Part shown: positions 8,465 to 17,065 of the stretch, piece after piece | Layout of the letters: every line of letters begins with the position of its first letter | Numbering within the stretch: position 1 is the first letter of the stretch | DNA from: Fimbriimonadales bacterium | GTDB taxonomy: Bacteria; Armatimonadota; Fimbriimonadia; Fimbriimonadales; ATM1 | Length of the DNA stretch: 64,000 nt | Direction: 5' to 3' | Assembly: GCA_026129745.1 (NCBI GenBank) | Contig: JAHCHL010000012.1 | Span: 1-64,000 of the forward strand | Position numbers and translations under genes: made by a program | Notes under the pieces: model-generated | What the model was told of the DNA's origin: nothing | What the model saw: the letters and a program-made list of their open reading frames with translations, nothing else | Databases searched by the model: none

Positions 8465-9034
8465 TTAAGCAGAAGAGACGCGCTCGAGGTACGCATCGGT
8501 TCGAGTGTCGACCTTGACCACGTCTCCAACGCCGATGTGAAACGGCACCGCGACGACAGCCCCGCTTTCAAGAGTCGCAGGCTTGGTTCCACCGCTTACG
8601 GTGTCGCCTTTGAAGGCCGGGTCGGTCTCCGCGACCTTCATTTCGACGAATGTCGGAACTTCGAGTCCGACTACGGTTCCATCGATCGTCGTAGCGCTCA
8701 CGTTCATGCCCTCCATCAGATACTTCGACCCGCTGCCGAACATGTCGATCGGATAGTCCGCCTGGTCGTAATCTTCCAAGTTCATGCAGGTCACAGAATC
8801 GCCAGCGCGATACAGATACTGCATGGGCTTTTGTTCGACCCTTGCCGGATCGAACCTCTCACCTGCTCGAAATGTCTTCTCGATGGTCTGGCCGGTCTTG
8901 ATCTTCTTGAGCTTTGTGCGGACGAAGGCCCCGCCCTTCCCAGGCTTCACATGCTGAAACTCGACGATCTTGTAGACCTCTCCATCGAGATAGATCGCCA
9001 TTCCTGTCTTGAAATCGCTGGTGTCGATTGCCAT
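8465..9034 (-). CDS. efp: Translation elongation factor P
   Basis: Rescues ribosomes stalled at polyproline stretches. The 189 aa have the usual KOW-like N-terminal domain followed by two OB folds. The tip loop reads HVKPGKGGAFVRTK, with Lys33 at the position that is post-translationally modified in Lys-type EF-P. ATG 9034 (MAIDTSDFKTGM) is the family start; the frame extends to 9133 but without EF-P similarity. First gene of the operon ending in htpX. A minus-strand TATACT lies at 9053-9048. The C-terminal end DVVKVDTRTDAYLERV is typical of the family. Confidence 0.97.
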   Translation of the reverse strand: MAIDTSDFKTGMAIYLDGEVYKIVEFQHVKPGKGGAFVRTKLKKIKTGQTIEKTFRAGERFDPARVEQKPMQYLYRAGDSVTCMNLEDYDQADYPIDMFGSGSKYLMEGMNVSATTIDGTVVGLEVPTFVEMKVAETDPAFKGDTVSGGTKPATLESGAVVAVPFHIGVGDVVKVDTRTDAYLERVSSA

Positions 9035-9047
9035 CGGGGGAACCGAA

Positions 9048-9053
9048 AGTATA
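9048..9053 (-). promoter_or_regulatory. Likely -10 box for the efp operon
   Basis: On the minus strand TATACT lies 13 nt before the efp ATG, predicting a leader of only about 6 nt. No Shine-Dalgarno sequence is evident between the box and the ATG. Confidence 0.45.
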
Positions 9054-9147
9054 CTCTCCGAGCGGCCAGAAGGCACGGGATGCTCCAAGGCACTTTTTCC
9101 GGGGCCACATTCGTAGTAAGAAACAGCCAACATCAGGAGGAATCAAG

Positions 9148-10059
9148 ATGTTTCGAAATTTAGCGTTAGCACTCGTTTTCGTCGGTCTGCTGTTCATTCT
9201 CGGCTGTGACAATGGCAACAAATCGGAATCGGAGAACGGCAACGGTTCGGAGGGAATCAATTCGGCAATGCAGTCCGACTCCGACCAGGCAGTAAGTTCA
9301 GATGACGTAGCCGAAACGCCCGGAACCGAGCAGCCGGCCGCCGAACAGAAGCAGCCAGAAGAGAACCGCGCCCAGAGAGGAGGCGGCACAAACGAGAATC
9401 AGCCACGAACCGGCGGAGGCCAAAGCAGCAGCCAAGGCAATCGTCAGCAAGGCCAAGGTGGCGGTGGAATGCGCACGGGTGGTGGCGGAGCAGGAGGAAT
9501 GCTCACTCTCGCCATGAGAGACGACGTTCGAAAAGAGATTGGGCTAACCGACGAACAGGCCACCAAGCTGCGAGAGAAGCTTCGCGAAATCATGCCCCAA
9601 CCAAGCGCGAATGGTGAGCGCCCTAATGTGAACCCTGAAGAATTGGCTAAGAAAGCCGAGGCGGCAGCCAAATCTGTTCTCACTGCAGCCCAGCTAAAGA
9701 GACTCGGCGAGCTTCAGCTCCAGCGAGAAGGGGCGACCGCACTGGCACGGAAGGAAGTAGCCGACAAGGTAGGGCTGCCGGAGGCGACTCGGGCTAAGAT
9801 CGAATCGATGGTTTCCCAGCACAATGAGCAGATCCGGCAACAGTTTGGCGAGCGGCCAGCGAGCCAGGAGGAAGCCCAGAAGCGCGCAGAGGAGATGCGC
9901 AAGGGCCGTGAGAAGCTTCGATCAGACATCCTCGCGTTACTGACGCCGGAGCAGAAAGCGAAGTGGGATGCCCTTCTCGGTAAGCCATTTGAGTTTCAGC
10001 AAGGCGGCGGCGGCGGACGGCCAGGAGCCGGTGGCTTTCAGCGCCCCCAAGTCGACTGA
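9148..10059 (+). CDS. Lipoprotein with low-complexity linker and LTxxQ-like helical domain
   Basis: 303-aa predicted lipoprotein. The signal peptide ends in a lipobox, FILGC, giving acylated Cys at about residue 19. Residues 20-115 are a flexible Ser/Glu/Gln/Gly-rich linker. The C-terminal domain is helical and contains repeated L-T-x-E-Q motifs (GLTDEQATKLREKL, LTAAQLKRLGEL, LTPEQKAKWDALLGKPF), reminiscent of Spy/CpxP-type periplasmic proteins and planctomycete relatives. AGGAGG at 9135-9140, seven nt before ATG 9148, fixes the start. It converges on the candidate selenoprotein with 6 bp between stop codons. A chaperone-like role is inference. Confidence 0.8.
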   Translation: MFRNLALALVFVGLLFILGCDNGNKSESENGNGSEGINSAMQSDSDQAVSSDDVAETPGTEQPAAEQKQPEENRAQRGGGTNENQPRTGGGQSSSQGNRQQGQGGGGMRTGGGGAGGMLTLAMRDDVRKEIGLTDEQATKLREKLREIMPQPSANGERPNVNPEELAKKAEAAAKSVLTAAQLKRLGELQLQREGATALARKEVADKVGLPEATRAKIESMVSQHNEQIRQQFGERPASQEEAQKRAEEMRKGREKLRSDILALLTPEQKAKWDALLGKPFEFQQGGGGGRPGAGGFQRPQVD

Positions 10060-10065
10060 ACCGAG

Positions 10066-11262
10066 CTATCTCCAACCGTAGTGATTGAAGAACGCAGGAG
10101 CGATCCGCTCCTGCGGGCTGTTTCCGGCGAGGGTGAAAAGAAATCCGATTGGATTGGAGTCCAGGTCGTCTCGACGCTCGTTGAACTGGGTTCCACCCCA
10201 TCTTTCACCAGCTGCGACGAGCTCGAACATGGTGAATCGCCCTGTGCTGGTGTTGTAAATCGCCTTGCCCAGAATCTTGACGTCGTAACCCCGCTGTTGT
10301 CGTCCAGGTGGGCCGCCGACCGACCACACGCCACTCTGCGCAGCGACCGCGGCCCCCTCAAACCGAATCAAGAGCGTCGTGCCGGCCCGGACCGCGATTG
10401 TGGACTGCAGCCAGGCAATTGGCACATTCGAATCGGAATAGGGGCTTGTTTGCCCCCGAACGTTATCCGCTAAGTGCAGCCGAGCGATCCTTCGCACGAT
10501 CGTTTCTAATACATAGCGAGACGCACCTTGCTCATGGGGAGTGGGAACGAACTCCTGCATCTCTTCCCACCTGAACCATGCGAAGTCCTGATTCCAAGAC
10601 TTACCCCGCCACCCACCGACTTCCTTTTCACGAGGCAAGTCTCGCGAGATCACCCTCAATGCCATTCCATCTCTCGGGAAAAAGTCTTCGCCTCGGTTGA
10701 CTTGAGCGCGGGCATAGACCGGATTCTCAGGCTGAAGTCTTTCAGCTTTCGGCAAAGCCTTCCACTTTTCCAGGGCGGCCTCCAACACGGCAGCAACCCT
10801 GGCGGGGTCGTTGCTGTTGATCGATCCTAGGTGGATTCCGGAAGGGGTCAAGGCGTAAATGCCTTGCCTTGTGGTCGGGTGGTCACGGGAAAAGCTTTCG
10901 GCAACAACCCGTTGGAACAGCAAGCTGTCTGGGTGCGTGCTGCGTTGCAGCCTGCCGACGTCGTCGGCGGCTGGAACGAACTCCTCAGCGAGTTCGATGT
11001 TCTTCGGATCGGTCCAGACCAACTGTCTGTTGATGACGCCGTTGTTTCAGGTGCAGGCGAGCGGGTGCCCGTTCATCACCCACAGGAGAACGGGCTTGTC
11101 CTGGTGGTTTGCACGCACAACGGCGGTCCAGAGATCGGGTGTCCAAGGAACCTTGTCCGCTGTCTCGAGCAGAGCGGGCGGAAGAATCTGGGCCTTGATC
11201 TCCTCGTAGTTCGCCTCCGTGAGGAGGACCTGCTGGCTCAGGACCAATGTTGCAGCAAGCAT
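10066..11262 (-). CDS. Candidate selenoprotein: thioredoxin-like protein with in-frame UGA (Cys-Thr-Sec)
   Basis: Read through a single in-frame UGA (11049-11047) this is one 398-residue protein. Before the UGA comes a short hydrophobic N-terminus (export possible), then a Trx-fold-like strand DKPVLLWVMNGHPLACT. The UGA codes residue 72, directly after C70-T71, where thioredoxins hold their redox centre. After it the same frame continues without a stop for 326 codons (NNGVINRQLVWTDPKNIELA), including a Trx-like strand GIYALTPSG and an unassigned C-terminal domain. A hairpin fitting the bacterial SECIS pattern starts 17 nt after the UGA. UGA ends many other genes here, so wholesale recoding is unlikely. 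A nonsense mutation is the alternative. ATG 11262 preferred; 11307 is also open. Confidence 0.6.
11005..11041 (-). promoter_or_regulatory. Bacterial SECIS-like stem-loop downstream of UGA
   Basis: In the mRNA sense, counting from the base after UGA: CGG (6-8) pairs with CCG (40-42), AUC (13-15) with GAU (37-39), and CAGAC (18-22) perfectly with GUCUG (28-32), leaving loop AGUUG. The apical loop begins 22 nt after UGA, has G at its second position, and sits on a 5-bp stem; these fit published bacterial SECIS criteria (loop 16-37 nt from UGA, G in the first two loop bases, stem of at least 4 bp). Folding was done by eye. Confidence 0.5.
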
Positions 11263-11410
11263 CGAGTTAAGTTTGACGGCAAGGACGGGCTTCTCGTTGC
11301 AGGTCAATTCCCCTCGACAACTCTGCGAGATTGGGCTGGATTTGCCGACAATTCAGGGTGTTGATGCATCGACAAGTCTCCACCCAACTGCGTGAGGGGG
11401 ACGCTCGGCC

Positions 11411-12271
11411 ATGATTATCGGCTTGATCGTCGTACTCGGGGCCGTCGTCGGCGGGTTCATCATGGCCGGCGGCAAGGTTGGCGTTCTTGTTCAGATCGCC
11501 GAGTTCGTCGTCATTGGCGGCGCAGCATTGGGTTCGATCCTCGTGTCCAATCCTCCCTCTGTCCTTGGGAAGATCATGAAGGAAGTCATGAGTGTCATGA
11601 AGCCTTCGAAGTACACGAAGCAGTCTTACATCTCGCTTCTCAAGATGATGTTCGCGATGTTCAACCAGGCACGCCGGGACGGTTTGCTGGTCCTGGAACC
11701 GCATGTCGAAAAACCTGAGCAAAGCGAAATATTCAAACGGTGCCCCGAACTGCTGGAAAACCACCATGCCTTATTGTTCTTTGCAGACACAACGAAAGTC
11801 GTATTGACAGGTGCAGTTGCGCCGCATGATTTGATGGAGATGATGGAGATTGATCTCGAAGTTGCACGTGAAGAGCAAGAACACGTCCAACACATTATTC
11901 AGACCATCGCCGACGCAATGCCAGGTTTCGGAATTGTTGCGGCCGTCTTGGGGGTTATTGTGACGATGGGTTCGATCGGCGGCGATCCTGCTTCGATCGG
12001 TGCACACGTTGCCGCAGCGCTCGTTGGCACGATGCTAGGCGTCCTTTTGGCATATGGCGTGTTTGGTCCGATTGCAAGCGCGCTCAAAGCGAGAAACGCT
12101 CAGTCCGCTCAGTTCATGCAATGCATTCGGTATGCGTTGTTTAGTTTCGCTCGCGGCGAAAGCCCCATTACTTGCGTAGAGTTCGCAAGGCGAAACATCG
12201 ATCCGGACTTGCGACCGACCTTTACGGAAATGGAACAAGCGGTTCGCGAAAAGAAACAGGAGGCAGCGTAG
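11411..12271 (+). CDS. motA: Flagellar motor stator protein MotA
   Basis: Proton-conducting stator subunit of the flagellar motor. The 286 aa have four transmembrane segments (about 1-20, 28-48, 165-188 and 198-222) and a large cytoplasmic loop between the second and third. Conserved prolines are visible in DAMPGFGIVAAVLG and YGVFGPIA, corresponding to the two Pro residues needed for torque. The charged loop region KMMFAMFNQARRDGLLVLE holds the expected Arg that contacts FliG. It is immediately followed by motB with no gap, and the pair forms a two-gene unit with no other flagellar genes nearby. Confidence 0.95.
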   Translation: MIIGLIVVLGAVVGGFIMAGGKVGVLVQIAEFVVIGGAALGSILVSNPPSVLGKIMKEVMSVMKPSKYTKQSYISLLKMMFAMFNQARRDGLLVLEPHVEKPEQSEIFKRCPELLENHHALLFFADTTKVVLTGAVAPHDLMEMMEIDLEVAREEQEHVQHIIQTIADAMPGFGIVAAVLGVIVTMGSIGGDPASIGAHVAAALVGTMLGVLLAYGVFGPIASALKARNAQSAQFMQCIRYALFSFARGESPITCVEFARRNIDPDLRPTFTEMEQAVREKKQEAA

Positions 12272-13147
12272 TTGCCTGATCAATCGCCTGTCATTATCAA
12301 AAAAGTCAAGAAGGGCGGACACGGCCACCACGGCGGATCGTGGAAAGTCGCATTCGCCGACTTCATGACCGCAATGATGGCGTTCTTTCTGGTCATGTGG
12401 ATCTTGGGATTGGATCAAGACACAAGAAGCGCTATCGCCGGTTACTTTCAAGATCCATTCAACTTCGAAAAGAAAGCGGCTGGAAACAGAATTGAATCGC
12501 TGCTTAACTCGAAAGCCGATGAGCCTGGAGAAGCTGGCGCTGCACGAGACCTTCCACCCGAAGCCCGAGATCGCGAAATCGCAGAGTTGGCAACGATTCA
12601 AGACGAGCTCGCCGGTATGGCGGAGATCGATCCTGACTTGGCGGAACTTGCGGATCAGATGGAAGTCCGCATGACCGATGAAGGTTTGATCATCGAATTC
12701 ACCGAAGGAGTTGGCTCGGCGTTTTTCGAAACAGGCAGCGCAGTGATGCGCACTCAAGCGCGCGAAATCTTCATTCGATTGGGTCAGCTACTTGCAAAGT
12801 CGAATCGACACATTGTGATCGACGGCCACACCGATGCCGCTCAGTATGCACCTGGCGCAACTTATGACAACTGGACACTGTCTCAAGATCGCGCAACGGC
12901 GACTTATCGCGTGCTGCGTCAAGCCGGCGTTTCTGACAAGGATGTTCTGGCAGTGCGCGGATTTGCGGACAGGCGACTCAAAGTTCCAACCGATCCGAAG
13001 AGTTTTGCGAATCGTCGTGTTTCTGTCCTGCTGCCTTTCATTTGGAAAGAGCGCGAAGTGACCGGATCGACGGCCGATCTCGATCCCTCGATGCAAGCGA
13101 GAATCGTCGAGAACTTTTCGATTCGAAAGTCTGAATCGACCAACTGA
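12272..13147 (+). CDS. motB: Flagellar motor stator protein MotB
   Basis: Peptidoglycan-anchored stator partner of MotA. The 291 aa have a basic N-terminus, one transmembrane helix with the proton-binding Asp30 in FADFMTAMMAFFLVMW, a linker, and an OmpA-like domain in the C-terminal half (VIDGHTDAAQ, LSQDRATATYRVL, GFADRRL). It begins with TTG directly after the motA TAG; AGGAGG upstream inside motA supports this start. His-rich GGHGHHGG precedes the membrane helix. It is the last recognisable gene before the repeat-bearing accessory patch. Confidence 0.94.
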   Translation: MPDQSPVIIKKVKKGGHGHHGGSWKVAFADFMTAMMAFFLVMWILGLDQDTRSAIAGYFQDPFNFEKKAAGNRIESLLNSKADEPGEAGAARDLPPEARDREIAELATIQDELAGMAEIDPDLAELADQMEVRMTDEGLIIEFTEGVGSAFFETGSAVMRTQAREIFIRLGQLLAKSNRHIVIDGHTDAAQYAPGATYDNWTLSQDRATATYRVLRQAGVSDKDVLAVRGFADRRLKVPTDPKSFANRRVSVLLPFIWKEREVTGSTADLDPSMQARIVENFSIRKSESTN

Positions 13148-13699
13148 ATCCGCCGTCTTGCTTGCATGTTGATTACCACTCATATTTACGATGAACCGGT
13201 TGACGCAGAATTGTTGGTCAACTTGTACTTCGGCCCGTTGGACTGTTAACTCGTCACCTTGCATTCGCTGATTTGCTGTCGATTTGAACTTGGATTGTTA
13301 ACGCGTCACCGCCGTCACCGATAACACTGCAATTTTGGGGATATGGGTTTTTGGTGTTGGTTGGGGGGTTTTGGGGTGTTTTCGTTTGTTGGCGTCCACG
13401 TGGTTTAAGGCCTTTTGTTCGTGAATTGTCAACTGGGATTGTGGGTGTTAGGCCGGGGTAGGCGGTTCGATGGATTTGCAGTTGTCGGTCGTTCGGAATC
13501 GGTTGACGAGCGGATGCTATGGAGTGTTATGTATGTAGCTTGCTGAGGTGTCTGTCCTTACTACCCAGTCCCGTCAACCTTAGAATGAGAACGTCACGCT
13601 GGATCTTGCAGAAAGGGCTTCCGGGCAGTTTGCAATCTAAGGCCAGGCTTCGGCACCCTCCACGGCAAGCAGTTGAGGGATAGAAGATGATGCTACCCT
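13148..13699. other. Gene-free stretch with G/T-rich tract and short direct repeats
   Basis: I see no credible gene here. It holds a 19-nt near-identical direct repeat centred on GTTAAC (13240-13258 and 13292-13310, two differences), then a strongly G/T-skewed tract at about 13333-13385 with runs of 3-6 G. The composition differs sharply from the coding DNA on either side. Repeat A follows. No clear terminator for motAB was found. Confidence 0.55.
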
Positions 13700-13834
13700 G
13701 CGCAGTTCACGGACAGATTCTTTGGAAGCCATGCGTTTGCGAAAGTCATTGAAGAATCTGTCCGTGCCACCCGGTTTTAGTAATCTAAAGGTGAAACCGC
13801 CACACTGGATTGGGTAAACCAGGCCACCCGCCGT
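13700..13834. repeat. Dispersed repeat, copy A
   Basis: Contains a perfect 14-nt inverted repeat (arms 13709-13722 and 13752-13765, ACGGACAGATTCTT and its complement) with a 29-nt loop. The segment 13754-13833 matches 16060-16139 of copy B at 71 of 80 positions. It ends 16 nt before ATG 13850, so it may supply upstream sequence to that gene. Confidence 0.8.
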
Positions 13835-13849
13835 GAGGATTTAACAACG

Positions 13850-14815
13850 ATGCGAACTATACAACTCCATGTGGCATTTGCCGCGGCTCTCCTTGCTCCG
13901 TCACTGTCGTGCTCCCCAGCTCGAGTCGCTCAGCAAACACAGGCAAGCGAAGGCGGAATAGAAGTCGTGTGGTCCGTGTTCCCTGACAATGTCTTGGTCT
14001 GGCAGCGTGGGAACAACAAACTGGCCGACCTCTCGGGACGCGGCTATTCCGTAATCGCGTGGGTTCCCCAATTGCGGGCAGTGGCGTTGAAAAAGCACCC
14101 AGATGGCATTTTTCTCTGGCACGACCCCAACTCCGATCCAGAGATGCTCTTGGATTATCGCCTGCTAGGGAGTGAGATTCATTTCTCGTCAGGTCCCCAG
14201 ATTGCTATCTCCGAATCGGGAGACGTTATCGCCCTCTACTTCGAACTTTCTGGCGAGCTGGTTATCATTGATGTCGCAACTCGTTCCATCGTATCACAAT
14301 TCAACCAGTCCAGAATAGCGGCATTGACTGGAATTCCCACGACGGTTTGCGACTTAGTTCGCGGCGTTGCCATAAACTCACGCAAGGGAGAGGTGGCTAT
14401 TTCTCTACCCTCTAACCGAATCCGTGATGAAATCAGCAGTACTGCTCAAACCGAAACATTTGTCATAAACTACAGGGACGTTACCGCTCGCTATGTCGGC
14501 CCAGGCGCGCCGGTAGCTTGGGTTGACGCAGATACTTTGCTATGCATCTTCCAAGATGTACTTCCGAAAGACGATAGACCTCATGGTCAAGAAAAAGAAG
14601 CGAGGCTTTACCGTGCCGACACGCTCATTGCTACCGTGCCTCACGTAGATTGCGTAGCATTTGATGGGGCTCGCATTCTGCTGACCCGTCGCACGGTACC
14701 CCACAGGGTCGGTGTTCTGGAAGCTGAGATTAGAAGCCCCGACCTGCGGATACCATACATGAAAACGCAACTCAATGGCATCTCGGATGTCTATCGCATC
14801 GCACTTGTCCGCTGA
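13850..14815 (+). CDS. Secreted hypothetical protein, probably beta-rich
   Basis: 321-aa protein with a signal peptide (MRTIQLHVAFAAALLAPSLSC); the Cys after LS is a weak lipobox candidate, so secreted or lipoprotein. The mature part alternates short hydrophobic strands and loops (IAISESGDVIALYFELSGELVI is one such segment in part), as in beta-propeller-like repeats, but no family signature is clear. A GAGG 11 nt before ATG 13850 is a modest ribosome site. It lies alone in the accessory patch, just after repeat A and followed by 413 bp without a good gene. Function unknown. Confidence 0.7.
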   Translation: MRTIQLHVAFAAALLAPSLSCSPARVAQQTQASEGGIEVVWSVFPDNVLVWQRGNNKLADLSGRGYSVIAWVPQLRAVALKKHPDGIFLWHDPNSDPEMLLDYRLLGSEIHFSSGPQIAISESGDVIALYFELSGELVIIDVATRSIVSQFNQSRIAALTGIPTTVCDLVRGVAINSRKGEVAISLPSNRIRDEISSTAQTETFVINYRDVTARYVGPGAPVAWVDADTLLCIFQDVLPKDDRPHGQEKEARLYRADTLIATVPHVDCVAFDGARILLTRRTVPHRVGVLEAEIRSPDLRIPYMKTQLNGISDVYRIALVR

Positions 14816-15228
14816 GCAACGCCGTGTGCGCGGCAGGGTGGCCAGAGCGAAACGATACAAAAGAATGAAAAAGGCTATCGGTAGAAACAAGTTTGGGTGC
14901 CATGGGTGGTGGGCGAATTGCGACTCGCTCGATCGGCACTCAACGGCACTTCCTACATGAACGGTCTTTCCCCACCACCCGTGAAACAACGACGTGATGC
15001 AAGCGACGAAAAAGAAAAGAAAGACATACAACACGCAACCGCCGGTTTCGTTTGTGGCACGAGTAAATTCTGATGGTGCTGATTGGGGATGTCGAATGCC
15101 AATGAATTCACCCATGGCACACACGACCGAAACCTCAACCCTGCCACGCCCGCCGACTGCGGTTGCGACCACTTCATCGGGAATAGTGATACTATCCACC
15201 GAAACAGTAGACCCAGGGACATGAAAAC
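14816..15228. other. Intergenic stretch without a supported gene
   Basis: Frames here are open on both strands but none is convincing. A minus-strand frame (15112 down to 14540) would encode two hydrophobic helices but runs 276 nt antisense into the preceding gene. A 10-nt inverted repeat, GGGTGGTGGG at 14904-14913 and its complement at 14971-14980, is present. No terminator or RNA gene recognised. Confidence 0.4.
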
Positions 15229-15927
15229 ATGCCAAGCACACGCATTTCTAAAAAGCGACCTTTCTTGGTTTCCCTTGTGCGTAGAGGAGACCACGAGAGA
15301 CTCAAATTAAAAGCCACCCTGGAGCAGCACCAATCAGAATGTTCGGATGTTGGCTTCGGCGCGATACATGTGGCGGCCGAGCTCGGCGACATAGAATCCC
15401 TACGCATTCTTGTCGCTGCTGGCGTAGACCCTTCGACTCGCGACTATATCGGTCTTGCGCCGATCCACACCGCAGCAATCCAACGCAGAGTGTTGTTTCT
15501 TAACGAACTGCTGCAATTGGGTGTTGATCCTGATGCAAAGGACCGGCATGGGAACAGGCCCATGCATCATGCCGCGATGGAAGCAGGTATTGCTTGCATG
15601 GCGCTGCTACTTGCTCACGGAGCTCACGCGAACGAACCCAATTTCGATGGCTCCACACCATTGCACCACGCCGCCAGAGGCAGTTCGTCTGGTGCTGTCT
15701 ACATCTTGTTGTTACATGGCGCAATCATTGACGTAATGAACAACGCCGGAGAAACCCCGGCAAGTATCCTCGAGTCAACGAGGGAATCACTGTTTGAATT
15801 GGATCGCGAAAGAGTGGAGTGGCAGTTGGCGGAGATCGAGGCGACGCTCTTCCTCCTAAGTGACTGGATGAAGCTTGGACCGGGCCGAACGGGTACTCCG
15901 GGTGACTTTCCAGGAAGCAAAAGCTGA
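15229..15927 (+). CDS. Ankyrin repeat protein
   Basis: 232-aa soluble protein with about four ankyrin repeats between residues 40 and 180. The signature helix-turn-helix pieces are visible: GFGAIHVAAELGDIESLRIL, GLAPIHTAAIQRRV, GNRPMHHAAMEAGI and GSTPLHHAARGSSSG, each with the T/I-P/A-L/I-H-x-A-A core and a following D/N-x-x-G-x beta turn. No signal peptide or enzyme domain. Ankyrin stacks mediate protein-protein contacts, so the partner rather than a catalytic role is expected. It is flanked by repeat-bearing sequence (copy B begins about 40 nt after the stop), which suggests an accessory or transferred gene. Confidence 0.85.
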   Translation: MPSTRISKKRPFLVSLVRRGDHERLKLKATLEQHQSECSDVGFGAIHVAAELGDIESLRILVAAGVDPSTRDYIGLAPIHTAAIQRRVLFLNELLQLGVDPDAKDRHGNRPMHHAAMEAGIACMALLLAHGAHANEPNFDGSTPLHHAARGSSSGAVYILLLHGAIIDVMNNAGETPASILESTRESLFELDRERVEWQLAEIEATLFLLSDWMKLGPGRTGTPGDFPGSKS

Positions 15928-15964
15928 TGCTGCATGAATCAAAGTTGTGACAGCAAAATGAAAG

Positions 15965-16142
15965 GCTTGATGCGCCGAATGCGTGAACTGCTCAGCGGCG
16001 TGAACTCGGGTGGCACGGGCAGATTCGTCACCATGTCTCGACGGCATCAACCTCCAAACGAATCTGTCCGTGCCACCCGGATTTCGTAGTCTAGAGGCGA
16101 AACCGTCACACTGGAAGGGGTAAGCCAGGCCACCCGCCGGCC
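15965..16142. repeat. Dispersed repeat, copy B (composite)
   Basis: This copy joins both modules of the family. 15979-16080 matches copy C at 92 of 102 positions and contains 22-nt inverted arms (16007-16028 and 16058-16079, one mismatch). 16060-16139 matches copy A at 71 of 80 positions. The right part overlaps the start of the truncated reading frame at 16095. Confidence 0.85.
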
Positions 16143-16511
16143 GATAACAATCGCCCGACACCACGGACGCTTGATCCGTGGATTCGCGTTTGGCGACTGG
16201 GGCACGCGAACGGCAAGTATTGGGCTCTGATCGATCCGCGAACGGACCCGTTCTTCTACGACCATTTCGGGCTTAGGAAAGAGGATAACCAAGGAACGAT
16301 TGTTTCTACTGGGCTGGTCAACATGCTGCTGGGAGGATTCGAAATCCAGCCCGCGCAGGACTATGACGGCAATCCATTCCGGGTGCGATTTCCATCTCAC
16401 TTCCAGTTATTCATTCCTCATCCGGAGATCACGGTATGGGGAAAGCAGGAAATCCCGTTTCCCTTCGGGAAGTTCTTCTTTTATCGCCAAACATGGGACA
16501 GCCGGTTCTAA
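16095..16511 (+). pseudogene. 5'-truncated reading frame ahead of a coupled small gene
   Basis: From the stop at 16092 the frame is open to TAA 16509-16511, but the only in-frame ATG is at 16323, well inside protein-like sequence (DPWIRVWRLGHANGKYW, then LRKEDNQGTIVSTGL). The first 15 codons lie in repeat B. The simplest reading is the C-terminal fragment of a larger protein whose 5' part was replaced or cut by the repeat. It ends WDSRF and its TAA overlaps the next ATG by one base. A toxin C-terminal module followed by its immunity gene often looks like this, but I recognise no toxin motif, so that is speculation. Confidence 0.45.
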
Positions 16512-16897
16512 TGACGAAGATTCAGATGGCGGTTCACGAGGAAGTTTCCATTGAGCGCGACTTCGATGGAACTGTTCTAAGGCTTCGCATCGCAGCGATC
16601 ACTACACTGCCGAGCGGCAATCCAGTAGTCTTTCTTCAGGCCGAACATCCAATAGCTGTTGTGACAGACTACCAGAATGAAGTCTTTGAAACGTTCGAAT
16701 GGTTCGGGGCAACTGCACGCTTCCCGGCGCTTCACTTCGGTGTTCCCACGGAAGACGGTTATCCGATCAATCTCGCTGCATACCGCTCCGATCCGACACG
16801 CGAGGACTATGAGAAGTCTGTCCGAATTGAATTAGGGCTTGCCATTCTTCGAAAAACTCCTCGTGAAGATGAACTTCATAACGGGTCTTCCGTGTAA
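16511..16897 (+). CDS. Hypothetical protein, coupled to truncated upstream frame
   Basis: 128-aa acidic soluble protein with no recognised domain and no signal peptide or membrane helix. The start is ATG 16511, which overlaps the stop of the preceding frame (TAATG), implying translational coupling to a partner. Small, acidic and downstream of a truncated partner, it could be an immunity-type protein, but nothing in its sequence proves this. Copy C of the dispersed repeat follows about 180 nt later, so the pair lies between two repeat copies. Confidence 0.6.
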   Translation: MTKIQMAVHEEVSIERDFDGTVLRLRIAAITTLPSGNPVVFLQAEHPIAVVTDYQNEVFETFEWFGATARFPALHFGVPTEDGYPINLAAYRSDPTREDYEKSVRIELGLAILRKTPREDELHNGSSV

Positions 16898-17065
16898 CTA
16901 GCAATTGGTATCCGAGGTCGGAACAAAAGAAGATGCAAAGAATTGAAAAACTTTCCTGCAGCAACTTCGTGGGCTCCATCGGTGTTGGGCGATTCACCTG
17001 CGTTGTCGCAATCTCCACAAACAACGGATCGCCTCGCTCTTTCTCCCACGCCGCCGGGTGCGTGA

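Noticed and set aside
11047-11307. Reading the segment as a separate 86-residue gene ending at UGA
   Set aside because: The frame is the same as the 10066 gene and the protein continues naturally across the UGA (HPLACT, then NNGVINRQ), so one gene with read-through is more economical than two.
14540-15241. Minus-strand 233-codon frame with two hydrophobic helices
   Set aside because: Its last 276 nt run antisense through the better-supported secreted gene, the start is uncertain, and no family or ribosome site supports it; kept only as a possibility for the 14816-15112 part.
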